Assembly (NCBI RefSeq): GCF_028747785.1
Contig: NZ_CP118158.1
Location: forward strand, 2,728,001-2,792,000
DNA length: 64,000 bases
Source: Halosimplex aquaticum
GTDB lineage: Archaea > Halobacteriota > Halobacteria > Halobacteriales > Haloarculaceae
Reading direction: 5' to 3'
The notes beneath the pieces are model-generated. The model worked only from the letters and a program-made list of their open reading frames with translations. It was not told the DNA's origin and searched no databases. The first letter of the stretch is position 1, and every line of letters begins with the position of its first letter. Positions 34,762-44,414 of this stretch are shown here, one piece after another. Both the position numbers and the translations under genes were made by a program.

Positions 34762-34849
34762 CCCCTCCCAGCGAACGCGACTGCCGACCCCGCTGGCCCC
34801 GGCGGTCGCGGATTCTTCCGCCGTCCCGCTCGTCGCGAGGCCGTCGTGT

Positions 34850-36091
34850 TCAGTCGTCGACGGCGGCCGTCCCGCCGGCCTCGCGGGCCTCCCGTCGCCC
34901 CTCGGCGACGCGTGCGACGACGACCACCGTCAGCGCGGCCACGATCGGGGCGAGGAGCAGGCGCATGGCCGTCGCCGCGCCGGCGTCGCCGACGACGAAG
35001 CCCATGAGCGCGGGCACGCCGCCGACCGACACGGCGGAGACCGCAGACGCGAGCGCGTTGACCGGCCCGCTGTACTCGGGCGCGGCGTCGGTCGCGTAGG
35101 CCATCATCGTCGGGAACACACCCGAGACGAGCAGGCCGATGGCGACTACCCCGGCGAGCACCCACAGGCCGTCGGCGAGGAAGAACGTGAACGCGAACGC
35201 CGGGACGAGCAGGCCGAGGACGCCCACGAGCAGGGTGAGCGGCCCGAGCCGGTCGCTGAGGGCGCCGCAGGCGAACCGCCCGGGGACGTACGCGACGAGC
35301 ATCGCAGTCAGGGTCGCCTCCGCCCACCCGGCGGGGAGTTCGGCGCGCGCGTAGTAGGGGAGCCAGGTGAATAAGCCGCCCTCGACGCCGGTCACGAAAA
35401 AGAGCATGGCGAGCAGCGCCAGCACCTCGGGCCGGCGGACCAGCTCGGCGAGGTCCTCGCGCGTCAGTGGCTCCTCGCTCGACTCGACCGCGGGCGCCCG
35501 GAGCGAGCGGAACGCGACCGCGAGCGCGAGCACGCCGACCCCGAGCGCGCCGTAGACGAACCGCCACGACCCCGCTCGAAGCGCGAGGACGACCGCCAGC
35601 GGGCCGAGCGCGGCGCCGACCGCCCAGGTCCCGTCGTAGAGGTTGTAGACGCGTCCGCGGACGCTCGGGTAGAAGTGACTCAGGAGCGGTCTGTCGAGCG
35701 CGCGGAAGAGCCCGACCGCCGCGCCCTGAACGATGAGCGCGCCGAGGAAGACGAGAAACGACGGGGCCAGCCCCATCGCGAGGAGCGCGGTGCCGGTCAC
35801 GAACGCGCCGACCGCGATGAGCCGCCGCACGTCGACGCGCCCCGCGCTCGACCCGACGACGAGGATGATCAGCAGGTAGCCGACGGTCCCCGCCGGCGCG
35901 ACGAGCCCGAGCTGCCACTCGGGCACGGTGAAATACCCCTCCAGCGTCGGGAGCACGGCGCCGCGGACCTGCATCACGGCGCCCGTGAACGCCATCGTCA
36001 GGAAGATCGCGACCGTCCACAGCCGGCGGTTCCTCGGGTCGGCGTCGTCGGGGCCCGTCGCCTCAGCGGGGCCGGCGGCCTCCTCACTCAC
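34850..36091 (-). CDS. MFS transporter
   Basis: A 413-residue major facilitator with twelve predicted helices. The first loop motif between helices 2 and 3 is GSSAGRVDVRRLIAVG, and the equivalent in the second half is GALSDRLGPLTLL. It begins with GTG (MSEEAAGPAEATG, an acidic cytoplasmic lead of about 24 residues). It is divergently arranged with a TrmB-type regulator gene 137 bp away, which may control it. The substrate is unknown. Confidence 0.88.
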   Translation of the reverse strand: MSEEAAGPAEATGPDDADPRNRRLWTVAIFLTMAFTGAVMQVRGAVLPTLEGYFTVPEWQLGLVAPAGTVGYLLIILVVGSSAGRVDVRRLIAVGAFVTGTALLAMGLAPSFLVFLGALIVQGAAVGLFRALDRPLLSHFYPSVRGRVYNLYDGTWAVGAALGPLAVVLALRAGSWRFVYGALGVGVLALAVAFRSLRAPAVESSEEPLTREDLAELVRRPEVLALLAMLFFVTGVEGGLFTWLPYYARAELPAGWAEATLTAMLVAYVPGRFACGALSDRLGPLTLLVGVLGLLVPAFAFTFFLADGLWVLAGVVAIGLLVSGVFPTMMAYATDAAPEYSGPVNALASAVSAVSVGGVPALMGFVVGDAGAATAMRLLLAPIVAALTVVVVARVAEGRREAREAGGTAAVDD

Positions 36092-36228
36092 CGCCAGCCC
36101 TCCCGCCGCGGCCTCCGGAGGTACCCGCCGGCGCTCGGCGTCCGTTCCGCTCGCTCGTCTCGTGCATACGGAGCCGTACCGAGTGCCACCGGAAAACGTT
36201 TTTGTAGATAGTCAAAGAACCTTCCACA

Positions 36229-37302
36229 ATGAGCGAGTCGCGGATCAGGGAACACCTGGGGGCGTTCGGGCTCTCGACGACGGAGATCGAGACGTACCTG
36301 GCGCTCGCGCGCCGCGGCGAGGCGACGACGGGGGACGTGGCGACGGCGGCGGACGTCTCGCAGGGCTACGTCTACGAGGTGGCGGAGACGCTGGTCGACC
36401 GCGGGCTGGTGACCGTCGACGAGGGCGCCAGCCCGACGGTCCTGCGGGCGCGGCCGGCGGCCGAGGCGGTGGCGGAGCTGTCGACGCGCCTGTCGGACCT
36501 GCAGTCGGCCATCGACGACGTGTACAGCGAACCGGCGGCGACCGACGTGGGGTTCGAGGTGGTGCGCTCGCGCCAGACGGTCGAGCGCCGGGCGGAGCGC
36601 TTCCTCGGCGACGCGGTCCACGAGGCGTTCGTCGTCGTCCCGGCCACCTCCTTCGGCGACCTGAAGGAGGCGATGGCCGCCGCCGTCGACCGCGGCGTCT
36701 TCGTCTACTGCATGCTCGTCGCGCCCGACACCGGCGTCGTCGCCGACGCCGTGGACGACTTCGGCGCGTACGCCCACGTCGTCCGCACCTGGGAGGCCCG
36801 CCCGCAGATCATCGTCCTCCGGGACGCCCGCGCGGGCCTGGTCGGTTCCCACGGCGTCCTCACGGGCCGCCACGGCGACGAGTACGCCGTCACGTTCGGC
36901 CAGCCGGAGGTCGCCAACGGCTTCTACGGCAACATGGTCAGCAACGTCTGGCCGATGGGCGACCCGCGCCACGTCTCCGACCCGCCGGAACTCCCGACGA
37001 CCGTCGAGTACTTCCGCAACGGCGTCACCACCGCCGCCCAGCACCTCGACGCCGGCCGCGACCTCGTCGCCGACGTGACCGTCGCCGACACGGGCTCCGA
37101 CCACGAACTCGACCTGGACGGCGTCCCGGTCCGCGAGGCGAGACAGAGCCTCGTCCCGCCGGTCACGAGCTCCTTCCCGGTGGAGAACGCGCTCGTCGTC
37201 GAGACGGAGAACGGCCCCGCGAGCATCGGCGGCGACTCCCCCGGCTTCGACCCCTACTTCGAGGACTTCGCCGCTCGCCGCGTCACGCTGCGGGAGGCGT
37301 AG
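36229..37302 (+). CDS. TrmB family transcriptional regulator
   Basis: A 357-residue regulator. The N-terminal winged HTH is visible in FGLSTTEIETYLALARRG… GYVYEVAETLVDRGLV (about residues 13-62), followed by a coiled linker (VAELSTRLSDLQSAIDDVY) and a C-terminal effector domain of the PLD-like TrmB type (EAFVVVPATSFGDLKEAMAAAVDRG). Homologs bind sugars and control transporters or central metabolism. The divergent MFS gene is the obvious candidate target. Confidence 0.88.
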   Translation: MSESRIREHLGAFGLSTTEIETYLALARRGEATTGDVATAADVSQGYVYEVAETLVDRGLVTVDEGASPTVLRARPAAEAVAELSTRLSDLQSAIDDVYSEPAATDVGFEVVRSRQTVERRAERFLGDAVHEAFVVVPATSFGDLKEAMAAAVDRGVFVYCMLVAPDTGVVADAVDDFGAYAHVVRTWEARPQIIVLRDARAGLVGSHGVLTGRHGDEYAVTFGQPEVANGFYGNMVSNVWPMGDPRHVSDPPELPTTVEYFRNGVTTAAQHLDAGRDLVADVTVADTGSDHELDLDGVPVREARQSLVPPVTSSFPVENALVVETENGPASIGGDSPGFDPYFEDFAARRVTLREA

Positions 37303-37308
37303 CGCGCC

Positions 37309-37593
37309 TCAGGCACCGACCTCGCGCTCGCCGTCGTTTTTGGTTTCGACCTCGCCGGCGTCGTCCGTCGCGCGCCTGGCGACCCGGTCCAGCCCAAGTG
37401 TCGCCAGGAAGCAGACGACGCCGACGTACAGCAGCGACTGCGGGTCGGTCACCAGCCGACTCACGACGCTGTTCCCGTAGCCGAGGACCGTCCCGAGAAA
37501 TCCGAGAGTCGAAGTGGTCCAGCCCAGCCCCGTCACGCCGGCGAGTTGCTCCGCGGAATCGGTGTCCAGTGATGTGATCGACTTCAGTCCCAT
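37309..37593 (-). CDS. Small membrane protein, unknown
   Basis: A 94-residue protein with two hydrophobic stretches (GWTTSTLGFLGTVLGYG; LLYVGVVCFLATLGLDRVA) and an acidic C-terminus. It is convergent with the TrmB gene (6-bp gap). The 258-bp region upstream, between this gene and hisA, shows no gene. Confidence 0.5.
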   Translation of the reverse strand: MGLKSITSLDTDSAEQLAGVTGLGWTTSTLGFLGTVLGYGNSVVSRLVTDPQSLLYVGVVCFLATLGLDRVARRATDDAGEVETKNDGEREVGA

Positions 37594-37851
37594 GGCGGCA
37601 TCTCTCTCCTAATTCGCAATAACAACTCGTCTTTCGAGAGTATACGTAGGAAATATGCGGGGATAGAGGCGAAAACGATCAGTGTCCTCACTCAACTGGT
37701 ATCGAAGCGTAGCCTACTATCTCCACTTCGGTCCCTACCGGTATCGACCTGGGAAGAAAGCCGCAGTTCAGTCGTGATCGAGGGGCAGTTCGAATGAGGG
37801 CGCCAGACAGCTGCGGCGCGACGGCAGGCCGCGAACGAGCGGTATCGGGGG

Positions 37852-38571
37852 TCAGACGGCATCGATGGCCTCTTCGAGGGAGAAAGCGCCCTCGTACAGT
37901 GCGCTCCCGACGACGACGGCGCTGGCGCCGGCCGCCTCCAGCGCTCGCACGTCGTCGAGCGTGGCGACGCCGCCGCTCGCGACGACCGGGATGTCGACCG
38001 CGTCGACCACGCGCTCGACGGGGTCGGTCCGCACGCCTTCGAGTTGCCCCTCCACGTCGACGTCGGTGAAAAGTATCCCTCCCGCGCCCAGGTCCTCGTA
38101 GCGGCCGGCGGCCTCGGCGGGGTCCAGTCCCGTGCCCTCGGTCCACCCGGAGACGACGACCTCCCCGTCTTTCGCGTCGAGGCTCACGAGGACGCTCCCG
38201 GGGTACTCGTCGCTGATCTCCGCGACGATATCGGGGTTCTCGACCGCGGCGGTGCCGAGGATGACGCGGTCGACGCCGGCGTCCAGGAGCGCGGTGGCGT
38301 CCGCGACGGTGCGGATGCCGCCGCCGAGTTGCGTGTCGACGTCGACGGCGTCGACGACGGCCTCGATGGCGTCGGCGTTGGCCCGCTCGCCCTCGAAGGC
38401 GCCGTCGAGGTCGACGAGGTGTAGCGTCCGCGCGCCCTGGTCGATCCACTCACGCGCGGCCTCGACGGGGTCGCCGTACGTCTTCCCGGTGCCGCGCTCG
38501 CCGCCGACGAGCTGGACGACCTGCCCGTCCTGGACGTCGACGGCCGGCACGACCTCGAACTCGGGGAACAT
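37852..38571 (-). CDS. hisA: ProFAR isomerase (HisA)
   Basis: A 239-residue TIM-barrel enzyme of histidine biosynthesis. The phosphate-binding and catalytic motifs are visible: EVVPAVDVQDGQVVQLVGG with the catalytic Asp, LHLVDLDGAFEG, LGGGIRTVADA, LFTDVDVEGQLEG with the second catalytic Asp, and VVASGGVATLDDV. The ATG giving MFPEFEVVPAVD is the family start. It lies about 14 kb from hisB, with the tail island and other genes in between. Confidence 0.96.
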   Translation of the reverse strand: MFPEFEVVPAVDVQDGQVVQLVGGERGTGKTYGDPVEAAREWIDQGARTLHLVDLDGAFEGERANADAIEAVVDAVDVDTQLGGGIRTVADATALLDAGVDRVILGTAAVENPDIVAEISDEYPGSVLVSLDAKDGEVVVSGWTEGTGLDPAEAAGRYEDLGAGGILFTDVDVEGQLEGVRTDPVERVVDAVDIPVVASGGVATLDDVRALEAAGASAVVVGSALYEGAFSLEEAIDAV

Positions 38572-38666
38572 ACCCGTCGATGCGCGAGCGCGGCCGTAAA
38601 GCGTATCGATCGGCGGGACCGCGACCCGCGTCGGAGCCGCCACCGGTCCGCGCCGTCTCCATCACG

Positions 38667-38672
38667 TTTTAC
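38667..38672 (+). promoter_or_regulatory. TATA-like box of PiT gene
   Basis: TTTTAC 25-30 bp upstream of the ATG at 38697, supporting this start over the GTG at 38691. Confidence 0.45.
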
Positions 38673-38696
38673 TCGCCGTCGGTCGAGTGAGTGGAT

Positions 38697-39857
38697 ATGG
38701 TCTCTCTGTTGCTCGTCGCCGGGATCACGGTCGCGGCGTTCGTCGGGTTCAACATCGGCGGCTCGTCGACCGGCGTCGCCTTCGGACCGGCCGTCGGGAG
38801 CGGGTCGGTGTCGAAGACCGGCGCCGCGGCGCTGATGACGGTGTTCGCCATCTTCGGCGGCGCCACCGCGGGGACGAACGTCATCAAAACGATGGGCGGG
38901 CGGATCGTCCCGAGCGACCAGTTCACGCTGGCCGCGAGCGTCGCCGTCCTCTTCTTCGTCGGTCTCGCGCTCCTGGTCTCGAACCTCTTCGGCGTGCCGG
39001 CCTCGACCTCGATGACGGCCGTCGGCGCCATCGCCGGCCTCGGCGTCGCCACCGGCAGCATCGACTGGGAAGTCATGGGCCAGATCGTCACCTGGTGGCT
39101 GGTCGCGCCCATCACGGCCTTCTGGGTCTGCGCGGTCACCGGCCGGTACCTCTACCCGCACCTCGAAGCCCGCTTCACGCTGGAGTCGCCCGGCGACGAA
39201 CCGTCGCTGCGCGAGCGGCTGGGGACGGCGCTGGTCGTCGGGATCGGCTGTTACATGGCCTACGCGGCGGGCGCGTCGAACGTCGCCAACGCGGTCGGCC
39301 CGCTGTACGGCGGCCGGTTGCTCGGCGACTCGTTCACCCCCTACGTGGCCCTGGCCGGGGTCGCCATCGGGATCGGCGCGTTCACCATCGCCCGGCGGAC
39401 GCTCGACACCGTCGGCAACGACCTCACCGACCTGCCGATCCTCGCGGCGCTCATCGTCGAGGCGGTCAGCGCGACGATCATCTACCTGCTCTCGGCCGCG
39501 GGGATCCCCGCCAGCCTCGCCGTCTCGGCGACGATGTGCATCGTCGGGCTGGGGTGGGGCCGCGCCACGCGGACGAAGAAGATCGCCGACGCCGCCGCGG
39601 AGGCCGTCGCCGGCCCGCCCGAGGCCGACGACAGCACCGTCTCTGTCGACGCCATCGCCGACGGCGACGCCGGGCACCGGGACTCGCCGGAACCTGGCGA
39701 CGTGGCGAAGATCGGGGAGGAAGCCCCCGAAGAGGTCACGGCCGCCGACCTCTTCGACCCCGCGGCGACCGGCCGGGTCGTCCTGCTGTGGATACTCACG
39801 CCGTCGCTGTCGGCCGTCGCGTCGTATCTCGTCTTCCGGTACCTCCCGATCGTCTGA
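38697..39857 (+). CDS. PiT-family inorganic phosphate transporter
   Basis: A 386-residue permease with about ten helices. The two family repeats are visible as AFVGFNIGGSSTGVAFGPAVG and AAGASNVANAVGPLYGG, plus FGVPASTSMTAVGAIAGLG and IPASLAVSATMCIVGLGWG. A hydrophilic loop of about 70 acidic residues precedes the last helix. Such transporters are low-affinity symporters for phosphate or sulfate; phosphate is the likely substrate. No regulator is adjacent. Confidence 0.9.
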   Translation: MVSLLLVAGITVAAFVGFNIGGSSTGVAFGPAVGSGSVSKTGAAALMTVFAIFGGATAGTNVIKTMGGRIVPSDQFTLAASVAVLFFVGLALLVSNLFGVPASTSMTAVGAIAGLGVATGSIDWEVMGQIVTWWLVAPITAFWVCAVTGRYLYPHLEARFTLESPGDEPSLRERLGTALVVGIGCYMAYAAGASNVANAVGPLYGGRLLGDSFTPYVALAGVAIGIGAFTIARRTLDTVGNDLTDLPILAALIVEAVSATIIYLLSAAGIPASLAVSATMCIVGLGWGRATRTKKIADAAAEAVAGPPEADDSTVSVDAIADGDAGHRDSPEPGDVAKIGEEAPEEVTAADLFDPAATGRVVLLWILTPSLSAVASYLVFRYLPIV

Positions 39858-39988
39858 GCGGGCGGGTCCCGGACGTGTGCGTACGTCCACTGATCGGGGC
39901 GCTCGATCGGCAAACCTTGCGATCGCGGGGTCGAGACGGTAGCGGAAACAGCAAGGTCTAACAGTCAGGAAGGCGAACATCGCAGGTG

Positions 39989-40378
39989 ATGCCCACCGTA
40001 GAGTACCTGAATTACGAAGTACTGGACGACCAGGGTTGGGACATGTACGACGACGCGACCTTCGACAAGGCCGCCGACGCCGACCTCGACGACGAGGACT
40101 ACGGCACGCTGGAGGTCAACGAAGGCGAGTACATCCTCGAGGCCGCCGAGGCCCAGGGCTACGACTGGCCCTTCTCGTGTCGCGCCGGCGCCTGCGCCAA
40201 CTGCGCAGCCATCGTCGTCGAGGGCGAGATCGACATGGACATGCAGCAGATCCTCTCCGACGAAGAGGTCGAGGAGAAGAACGTCCGCCTGACCTGCATC
40301 GGCTCGGCCGCCGAGGACGAGGTCAAGATCGTCTACAACGCAAAGCACCTCGACTACCTGCAGAACCGCGTCATATAA
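39989..40378 (+). CDS. fdx: Halophilic 2Fe-2S ferredoxin
   Basis: A 129-residue plant-type ferredoxin with the long acidic N-terminal insertion typical of haloarchaea ([19 protein letters not shown]). Cluster ligands are [11 protein letters not shown] and the later Cys in [10 protein letters not shown]. It is an electron carrier for 2-oxoacid:ferredoxin oxidoreductases and other enzymes. [15 protein letters not shown] is the known mature start; a GTG directly before the ATG is ignored. The 207 bp downstream hold nothing recognisable. Confidence 0.95.
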   Translation: MPTVEYLNYEVLDDQGWDMYDDATFDKAADADLDDEDYGTLEVNEGEYILEAAEAQGYDWPFSCRAGACANCAAIVVEGEIDMDMQQILSDEEVEEKNVRLTCIGSAAEDEVKIVYNAKHLDYLQNRVI

Positions 40379-40585
40379 GCGTCTCACCGACGCGCTCGTA
40401 CTACACGACTATCGGGACCCGCCCGATTTTTCGAACTCGCACCGCGAGCGACGGCGTCGGTCTGGCGGGGGAGACCGCCCGACGGGTCCGCACTCGCCCG
40501 CGTCTGCACTCGTTCTGTTCGACGCTGTCGCAGCCGCTGGCAGCGCGCCGAAACCACTAACTGACTCCATCGCACTCATCCGGTC

Positions 40586-41671
40586 GTGATCGAGTGGCTG
40601 GCGACGTTCCTGACGAGTTCGCCGACGCCGGACCTGCTGCGCCTGGTCGCCGTGCCCGTCTTCGCCTGGGCCGCCTACCGCGACGTCCGCACTCGACGGG
40701 TGCCCAACCGGACGTGGCTCCCGCTCGCCCTCCTCGGGATCGCCCTCCTGGCCTGGGACATCTACCGCGCCACGACCGGGATCATGGTGGGCGACCTCGT
40801 CGAGCGCGAGCGCTTCTACCTCCGGGTCGCGCTCTCGCTCGGGATGGTCGGGTCGATCGGCTATCTCTTCTACTGGTTCGGCGGGTTCGGCGGCGCCGAC
40901 GCGAAGGCGCTGATCGTCCTCGCCGTGCTCTTCCCGACCTTCCCCGAGTACATCTTCCCGACGACGGCGCTGCCGCTGACCCGGACCACCGTCGGCGTCT
41001 TCTCGCTGACCGTCCTCTCGAACACGGTGCTGGTCGGCGCGGCCTACCCCGTCTTCGTCACGCTCCGCAACGCCCTCTCCGGCCACCGCGCGCCGATCAT
41101 GTTCATCGGCAAGCCGATCCGGGCCGCGGACGCCGCCACCGAGTACGGGTCGCTCCTCCAGACGCCCGAGGGGTTCTCCCGCGGCGGCCTCGACCTGGAC
41201 GCCCTCCGGATGTACCTGCGCTGGCGCGGGACGACGCTCGCGGCCGTCCGCGCGGACCCCGAGCGCCACCGCGACCCCGCCAGCCTCCCCGACGATCCGA
41301 ACTCGCCCGGCGACGGGTCCGTCCCCGACGGCGACGACGTCACCGGACCCGTCGAGGCCGACGTCGCGACCGACGGCGGCGACGACGCCGAGGTCGCTGG
41401 CCGCGACGCGGCCGCTGACGTCACAGGAGCCGACGCCGACGCCGCGCCGTACGACGACCCGTGGGGCGCAGCGGCGTTCCTCGACGACATCGAGGGCTCG
41501 GCGTACGGGACGACAGTCGAGGACCTCCGCGAGGGACTGGACGTACTCGCCGCCGAAGACGTGGTCTGGATCTCGCCGGGGATGCCGTTCATCGTCCCGA
41601 TGTTCGTCGCGCTCGTCGTCAGCCTCGTCTACGGGGACCTGTTCTTCAAACTCGTCTCCCTCCTCGTCTGA
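40586..41671 (+). CDS. A24 family prepilin peptidase-like aspartic protease
   Basis: A 361-residue membrane protein beginning with GTG. The first catalytic Asp region is [17 protein letters not shown], and the second is [18 protein letters not shown] (GxxD motif). Helices surround both. A long acidic cytoplasmic domain of about 150 residues and a final helix pair follow. It would cleave class III signal peptides of pilins and archaellins, such as the pilin-like protein at 18836-19426. Confidence 0.85.
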   Translation: MIEWLATFLTSSPTPDLLRLVAVPVFAWAAYRDVRTRRVPNRTWLPLALLGIALLAWDIYRATTGIMVGDLVERERFYLRVALSLGMVGSIGYLFYWFGGFGGADAKALIVLAVLFPTFPEYIFPTTALPLTRTTVGVFSLTVLSNTVLVGAAYPVFVTLRNALSGHRAPIMFIGKPIRAADAATEYGSLLQTPEGFSRGGLDLDALRMYLRWRGTTLAAVRADPERHRDPASLPDDPNSPGDGSVPDGDDVTGPVEADVATDGGDDAEVAGRDAAADVTGADADAAPYDDPWGAAAFLDDIEGSAYGTTVEDLREGLDVLAAEDVVWISPGMPFIVPMFVALVVSLVYGDLFFKLVSLLV

Positions 41672-41676
41672 GCGCG

Positions 41677-41937
41677 TTACGATTCGGCGGGCTCGACTCG
41701 GTCGTAGGCCGGGCCGATGCCGAAGATGGAGACGAGCCAGACGACGGCGACGGCGATGTACGAGAGCAGCGGCGTCCGCTGGAACCCCGGCGCGCTCGTG
41801 GCGACGAGCAGGGCGAACGCGCCGACGAGGAGCGCGACCGCGACGGCCGTGTTGCCGGCGTTCCACAGGAGGAACGCCTGCATCGCCCGCTCCTCCTCGC
41901 GCCAGGCGGCGAGGAACTGCCGAACGGATCCGATCAT
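41677..41937 (-). CDS. Small two-helix membrane protein
   Basis: An 86-residue protein with an amphipathic start (MIGSVRQFLAAWREEERAM) and two helices (AGNTAVAVALLVGAFALLV and LLSYIAVAVVWLVSIFGIG). It is a conserved-looking haloarchaeal type, with no function recognised. It is convergent with the peptidase gene (6-bp gap). Confidence 0.6.
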   Translation of the reverse strand: MIGSVRQFLAAWREEERAMQAFLLWNAGNTAVAVALLVGAFALLVATSAPGFQRTPLLSYIAVAVVWLVSIFGIGPAYDRVEPAES

Positions 41938-42069
41938 CGGCCGTGGGTTGTGCGTCCCCGGGCATAAGTGTGGGCGGCCGCCGTGGCTGAATCCCGCGTT
42001 GACTCTGTCCTCCGCGAGCGCTCCCGAACGCGACAAAAGACCTATTCGCCGGTCGCTCCCAGTTGAGAT

Positions 42070-42438
42070 ATGACCGACGAAGTGGACCTGGCGTTCGGCG
42101 ACAACGAGCGCATCCCCGCCGTCGCCCAGGACGCCGACTCCGGCGAGGTGTTGATGCTCGCGTACGTCACGAGCGAGGCCGTCGAGCGCACTCGCGAGAC
42201 GGGACTGGCCCACTACTACTCGCGCAGCCGCGAGGAGCTCTGGCAGAAGGGAGGGACCAGCGGCCACGTCCAGGAGGTCGAGGAGATCCGCGTCGACTGC
42301 GACGGCGACGCGCTGCTCTACCTCGTCGACCAGGAGGGCGGCGCCTGCCACACGGGCTACGAGTCGTGTTTCTACCGCACTATCGACGGCGAGACCGTCG
42401 GCGAGCGGGTGTTCGACCCCGACGAGGTCTACGAGTAG
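42070..42438 (+). CDS. hisI: Phosphoribosyl-AMP cyclohydrolase
   Basis: A 122-residue enzyme of the third histidine step, monofunctional. Family motifs are [33 protein letters not shown] and the metal-binding [15 protein letters not shown] plus [14 protein letters not shown]. The coiled-coil gene follows after 4 bp, so they may share a transcript. Confidence 0.96.
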   Translation: MTDEVDLAFGDNERIPAVAQDADSGEVLMLAYVTSEAVERTRETGLAHYYSRSREELWQKGGTSGHVQEVEEIRVDCDGDALLYLVDQEGGACHTGYESCFYRTIDGETVGERVFDPDEVYE

Positions 42439-42442
42439 CGAG

Positions 42443-43618
42443 ATGAGCGACGCCGCCTTCGACCCCGCGACCGACGACCCCCGCGCCGCCGCGGACGCCC
42501 TCGTCGCCGACCTCCGCGAGGCCAGCGAGGCCCTCGACCGCGCCCGCGACCGCGTCGACGCTATCGGCGAGTCGGAACTGCAGGCCGTCGCAGACACCTA
42601 CGACGACCTCACGACGCTGTTCGACCGCTACGAGGAGGAGGTGACCGGCGACGGCGACTTCCAGACGTTCATCGAGTTCCAGAGCCAGATCGCCGCCGTC
42701 ACCGAGGAGCTCTCGGAGGACCTCCGCCACCGCGACGTCTTCGAGCGCGTCGACGAACTCCTCCAGCAGCGCCGGCTCACCGAGTCGGACTGGCGGAAGG
42801 TCCGCTCGGCGCTCGAACCCGTCCGCGACGACGTCGCCCGCATCGAGGACCGCCGCGAGGCCCGCGAGCGGTACGAAGACGTCCGGTTTACCGTCGAGCG
42901 CCGAATCGACGCGCTCGCCGACCGCATCGCCGACCTCGAAGACCTGCAGCGGCTGGGCGACGCCGACCTCGAGGCGCCCACCGAGCGCCTGCGCGACCCC
43001 ATCGAGACGTACAACGACCGGGTGACCGACGCCTTCGCGGCGTTCCGGCAGTCGGCCGGCGCCCGCGAACTCCTCGACTTCGTCGCCAAGACCCAGTCGT
43101 ACCCGCTCGTCGGCTTCGAGTCGCCGCCCGACGACCTCCGCGAGTACGTCGAGACCCACGAGGCCGGCGCGGAGCCGATGGGCCAACTGCTGGAGTACGC
43201 CGACTACTCGAAGTCGAAGCTCGACCACTACGTGAACGACCCCGACGCGCTGAAGCGCAACGTCTCGACCCAGCGGACCTACCTGCGCCGGCTCGGTCCG
43301 GAGCCGCTGACGGTGGACTGGCCGCCGCCGGAGGCGGAGACGCTTCGGTTCCGGGCGCGAGAGCTGACGAGCGTCGTCGCCCGATTCGCCGACGACGTGG
43401 AGGACGGCGAAGGCGCGCTCGTGGCGCTGCGGACGGTCCGGGAACTGCCCCGCGAGACGGACTACGAGCGGCTCCGCGACAGCGCGCAGGCCCGCGCTCA
43501 GCTGGGCTCCGAGGAGCGCGACCGACTGGCCAGCGGCGAGGTAGCCGAGGAACTGGACGCCTGTCGCGACGCGAGAGCACGGCTGGAGAACGCGCTGGAA
43601 GAGTACCCGGCGCTGTAG
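42443..43618 (+). CDS. Coiled-coil haloarchaeal protein
   Basis: A 391-residue, strongly acidic and helical protein. Long heptad-like regions run from about residue 17 to 170 (LREASEALDRARDRVDAIGE; RRIDALADRIADLEDLQRL) and again near the C-terminus. A short globular-looking piece (SYPLVGFESPPDDLREYVE) lies in the middle. No enzymatic motif is seen. It may be a structural or scaffold protein. Confidence 0.7.
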   Translation: MSDAAFDPATDDPRAAADALVADLREASEALDRARDRVDAIGESELQAVADTYDDLTTLFDRYEEEVTGDGDFQTFIEFQSQIAAVTEELSEDLRHRDVFERVDELLQQRRLTESDWRKVRSALEPVRDDVARIEDRREARERYEDVRFTVERRIDALADRIADLEDLQRLGDADLEAPTERLRDPIETYNDRVTDAFAAFRQSAGARELLDFVAKTQSYPLVGFESPPDDLREYVETHEAGAEPMGQLLEYADYSKSKLDHYVNDPDALKRNVSTQRTYLRRLGPEPLTVDWPPPEAETLRFRARELTSVVARFADDVEDGEGALVALRTVRELPRETDYERLRDSAQARAQLGSEERDRLASGEVAEELDACRDARARLENALEEYPAL

Positions 43619-43651
43619 CGGCACTTCTCCTCGTCCGTTCGCAGGAAACGC

Positions 43652-43897
43652 TTACTCCTCGCGTTCCTCGGGCGTGTACGTCTCGACTTCGAGGGCGTGG
43701 ATGTCGGTGGTCATGCGGTCGCCGAGGGCGTCGTAGACCAGCTGGTGGCGGTCGACGAGCGACTCGCCGGCGAAGGCGGGCGAGACGACGGTGGCGGCGA
43801 GGTGGTCGTCGTCGTCGGCGCCGCGGGCGCGGCTGACGGTCGCCTCCGAGTCCGGGATGGACTCCTCGATGAGGCGCTCGACGTCGTCGAGGTTCAT
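43652..43897 (-). CDS. BolA family protein
   Basis: An 81-residue BolA/IbaG-like protein: VERLIEESIPDSEATV at the start, HLAATVVSPAFAGESLVDRHQLVYDAL in the middle (with the conserved F.G.. …RH pattern) and a final IHALEVETYTPEE. BolA proteins partner monothiol glutaredoxins in iron-sulfur handling. MNLDDVERL is chosen over an ATG 39 bp upstream. Confidence 0.88.
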   Translation of the reverse strand: MNLDDVERLIEESIPDSEATVSRARGADDDDHLAATVVSPAFAGESLVDRHQLVYDALGDRMTTDIHALEVETYTPEEREE

Positions 43898-44176
43898 GCC
43901 CGGAGCGAGGCGGGCGAGCGGAAAAACGCTTGCCACTGGCGCCGCGGGGACCCACCGAACCGGAGGATGACGGGGGATTCATACGCCCGCGGCGTCTCCG
44001 TCCGACCGGCGGCGATGACGATTAGTTACCCCTCCGAGCCCCTTGTGACGACACGGGACTCCGAGCCGCCTCGACTCGGACCGCCGAGCGGCGCGTGACG
44101 CTCGTCGCCGGTTCTCGCGGATATCCCAACACGTTGGGGAGGACGCTCTTTCCGATGGAGGGGAACTTACAGACGA

Positions 44177-44395
44177 ATGATCCGTCCACCCGGCGGTCGG
44201 TTCGGAGAGTCCGATACCACGATCACCGGACAGATGGTTCCGTGCCCGGACTGCGGGCGGGCGACGGGCGTCCCGGTCCCGAACGAGAGCACGATCGTCG
44301 ACGCCGCGGAGGAAGCCGAGGGGTCGTCGACGACGAAGTGTCCGCACTGCGACCGGCGTTTCGAGGTCGGCTACCGGCTCGAATCCGACGACTGA
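44177..44395 (+). CDS. Small zinc-ribbon protein
   Basis: A 72-residue protein with two CxxC knuckles (VPCPDCGRATG and KCPHCDRRFEV) separated by about 30 residues, forming a treble-clef/zinc-ribbon unit. Acidic elsewhere. A nucleic-acid-binding or structural role is possible. The 279-bp region upstream shows no gene. Confidence 0.65.
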   Translation: MIRPPGGRFGESDTTITGQMVPCPDCGRATGVPVPNESTIVDAAEEAEGSSTTKCPHCDRRFEVGYRLESDD

Positions 44396-44414
44396 CGCGG
44401 CCGACGGGGCCGGT

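Noticed and set aside
37688..37760. Minus-strand peptide ending SIPVGTEVEIVGYASIPVE before hisA
   Set aside because: It is short, has no start and no recognisable relative; treated as chance.
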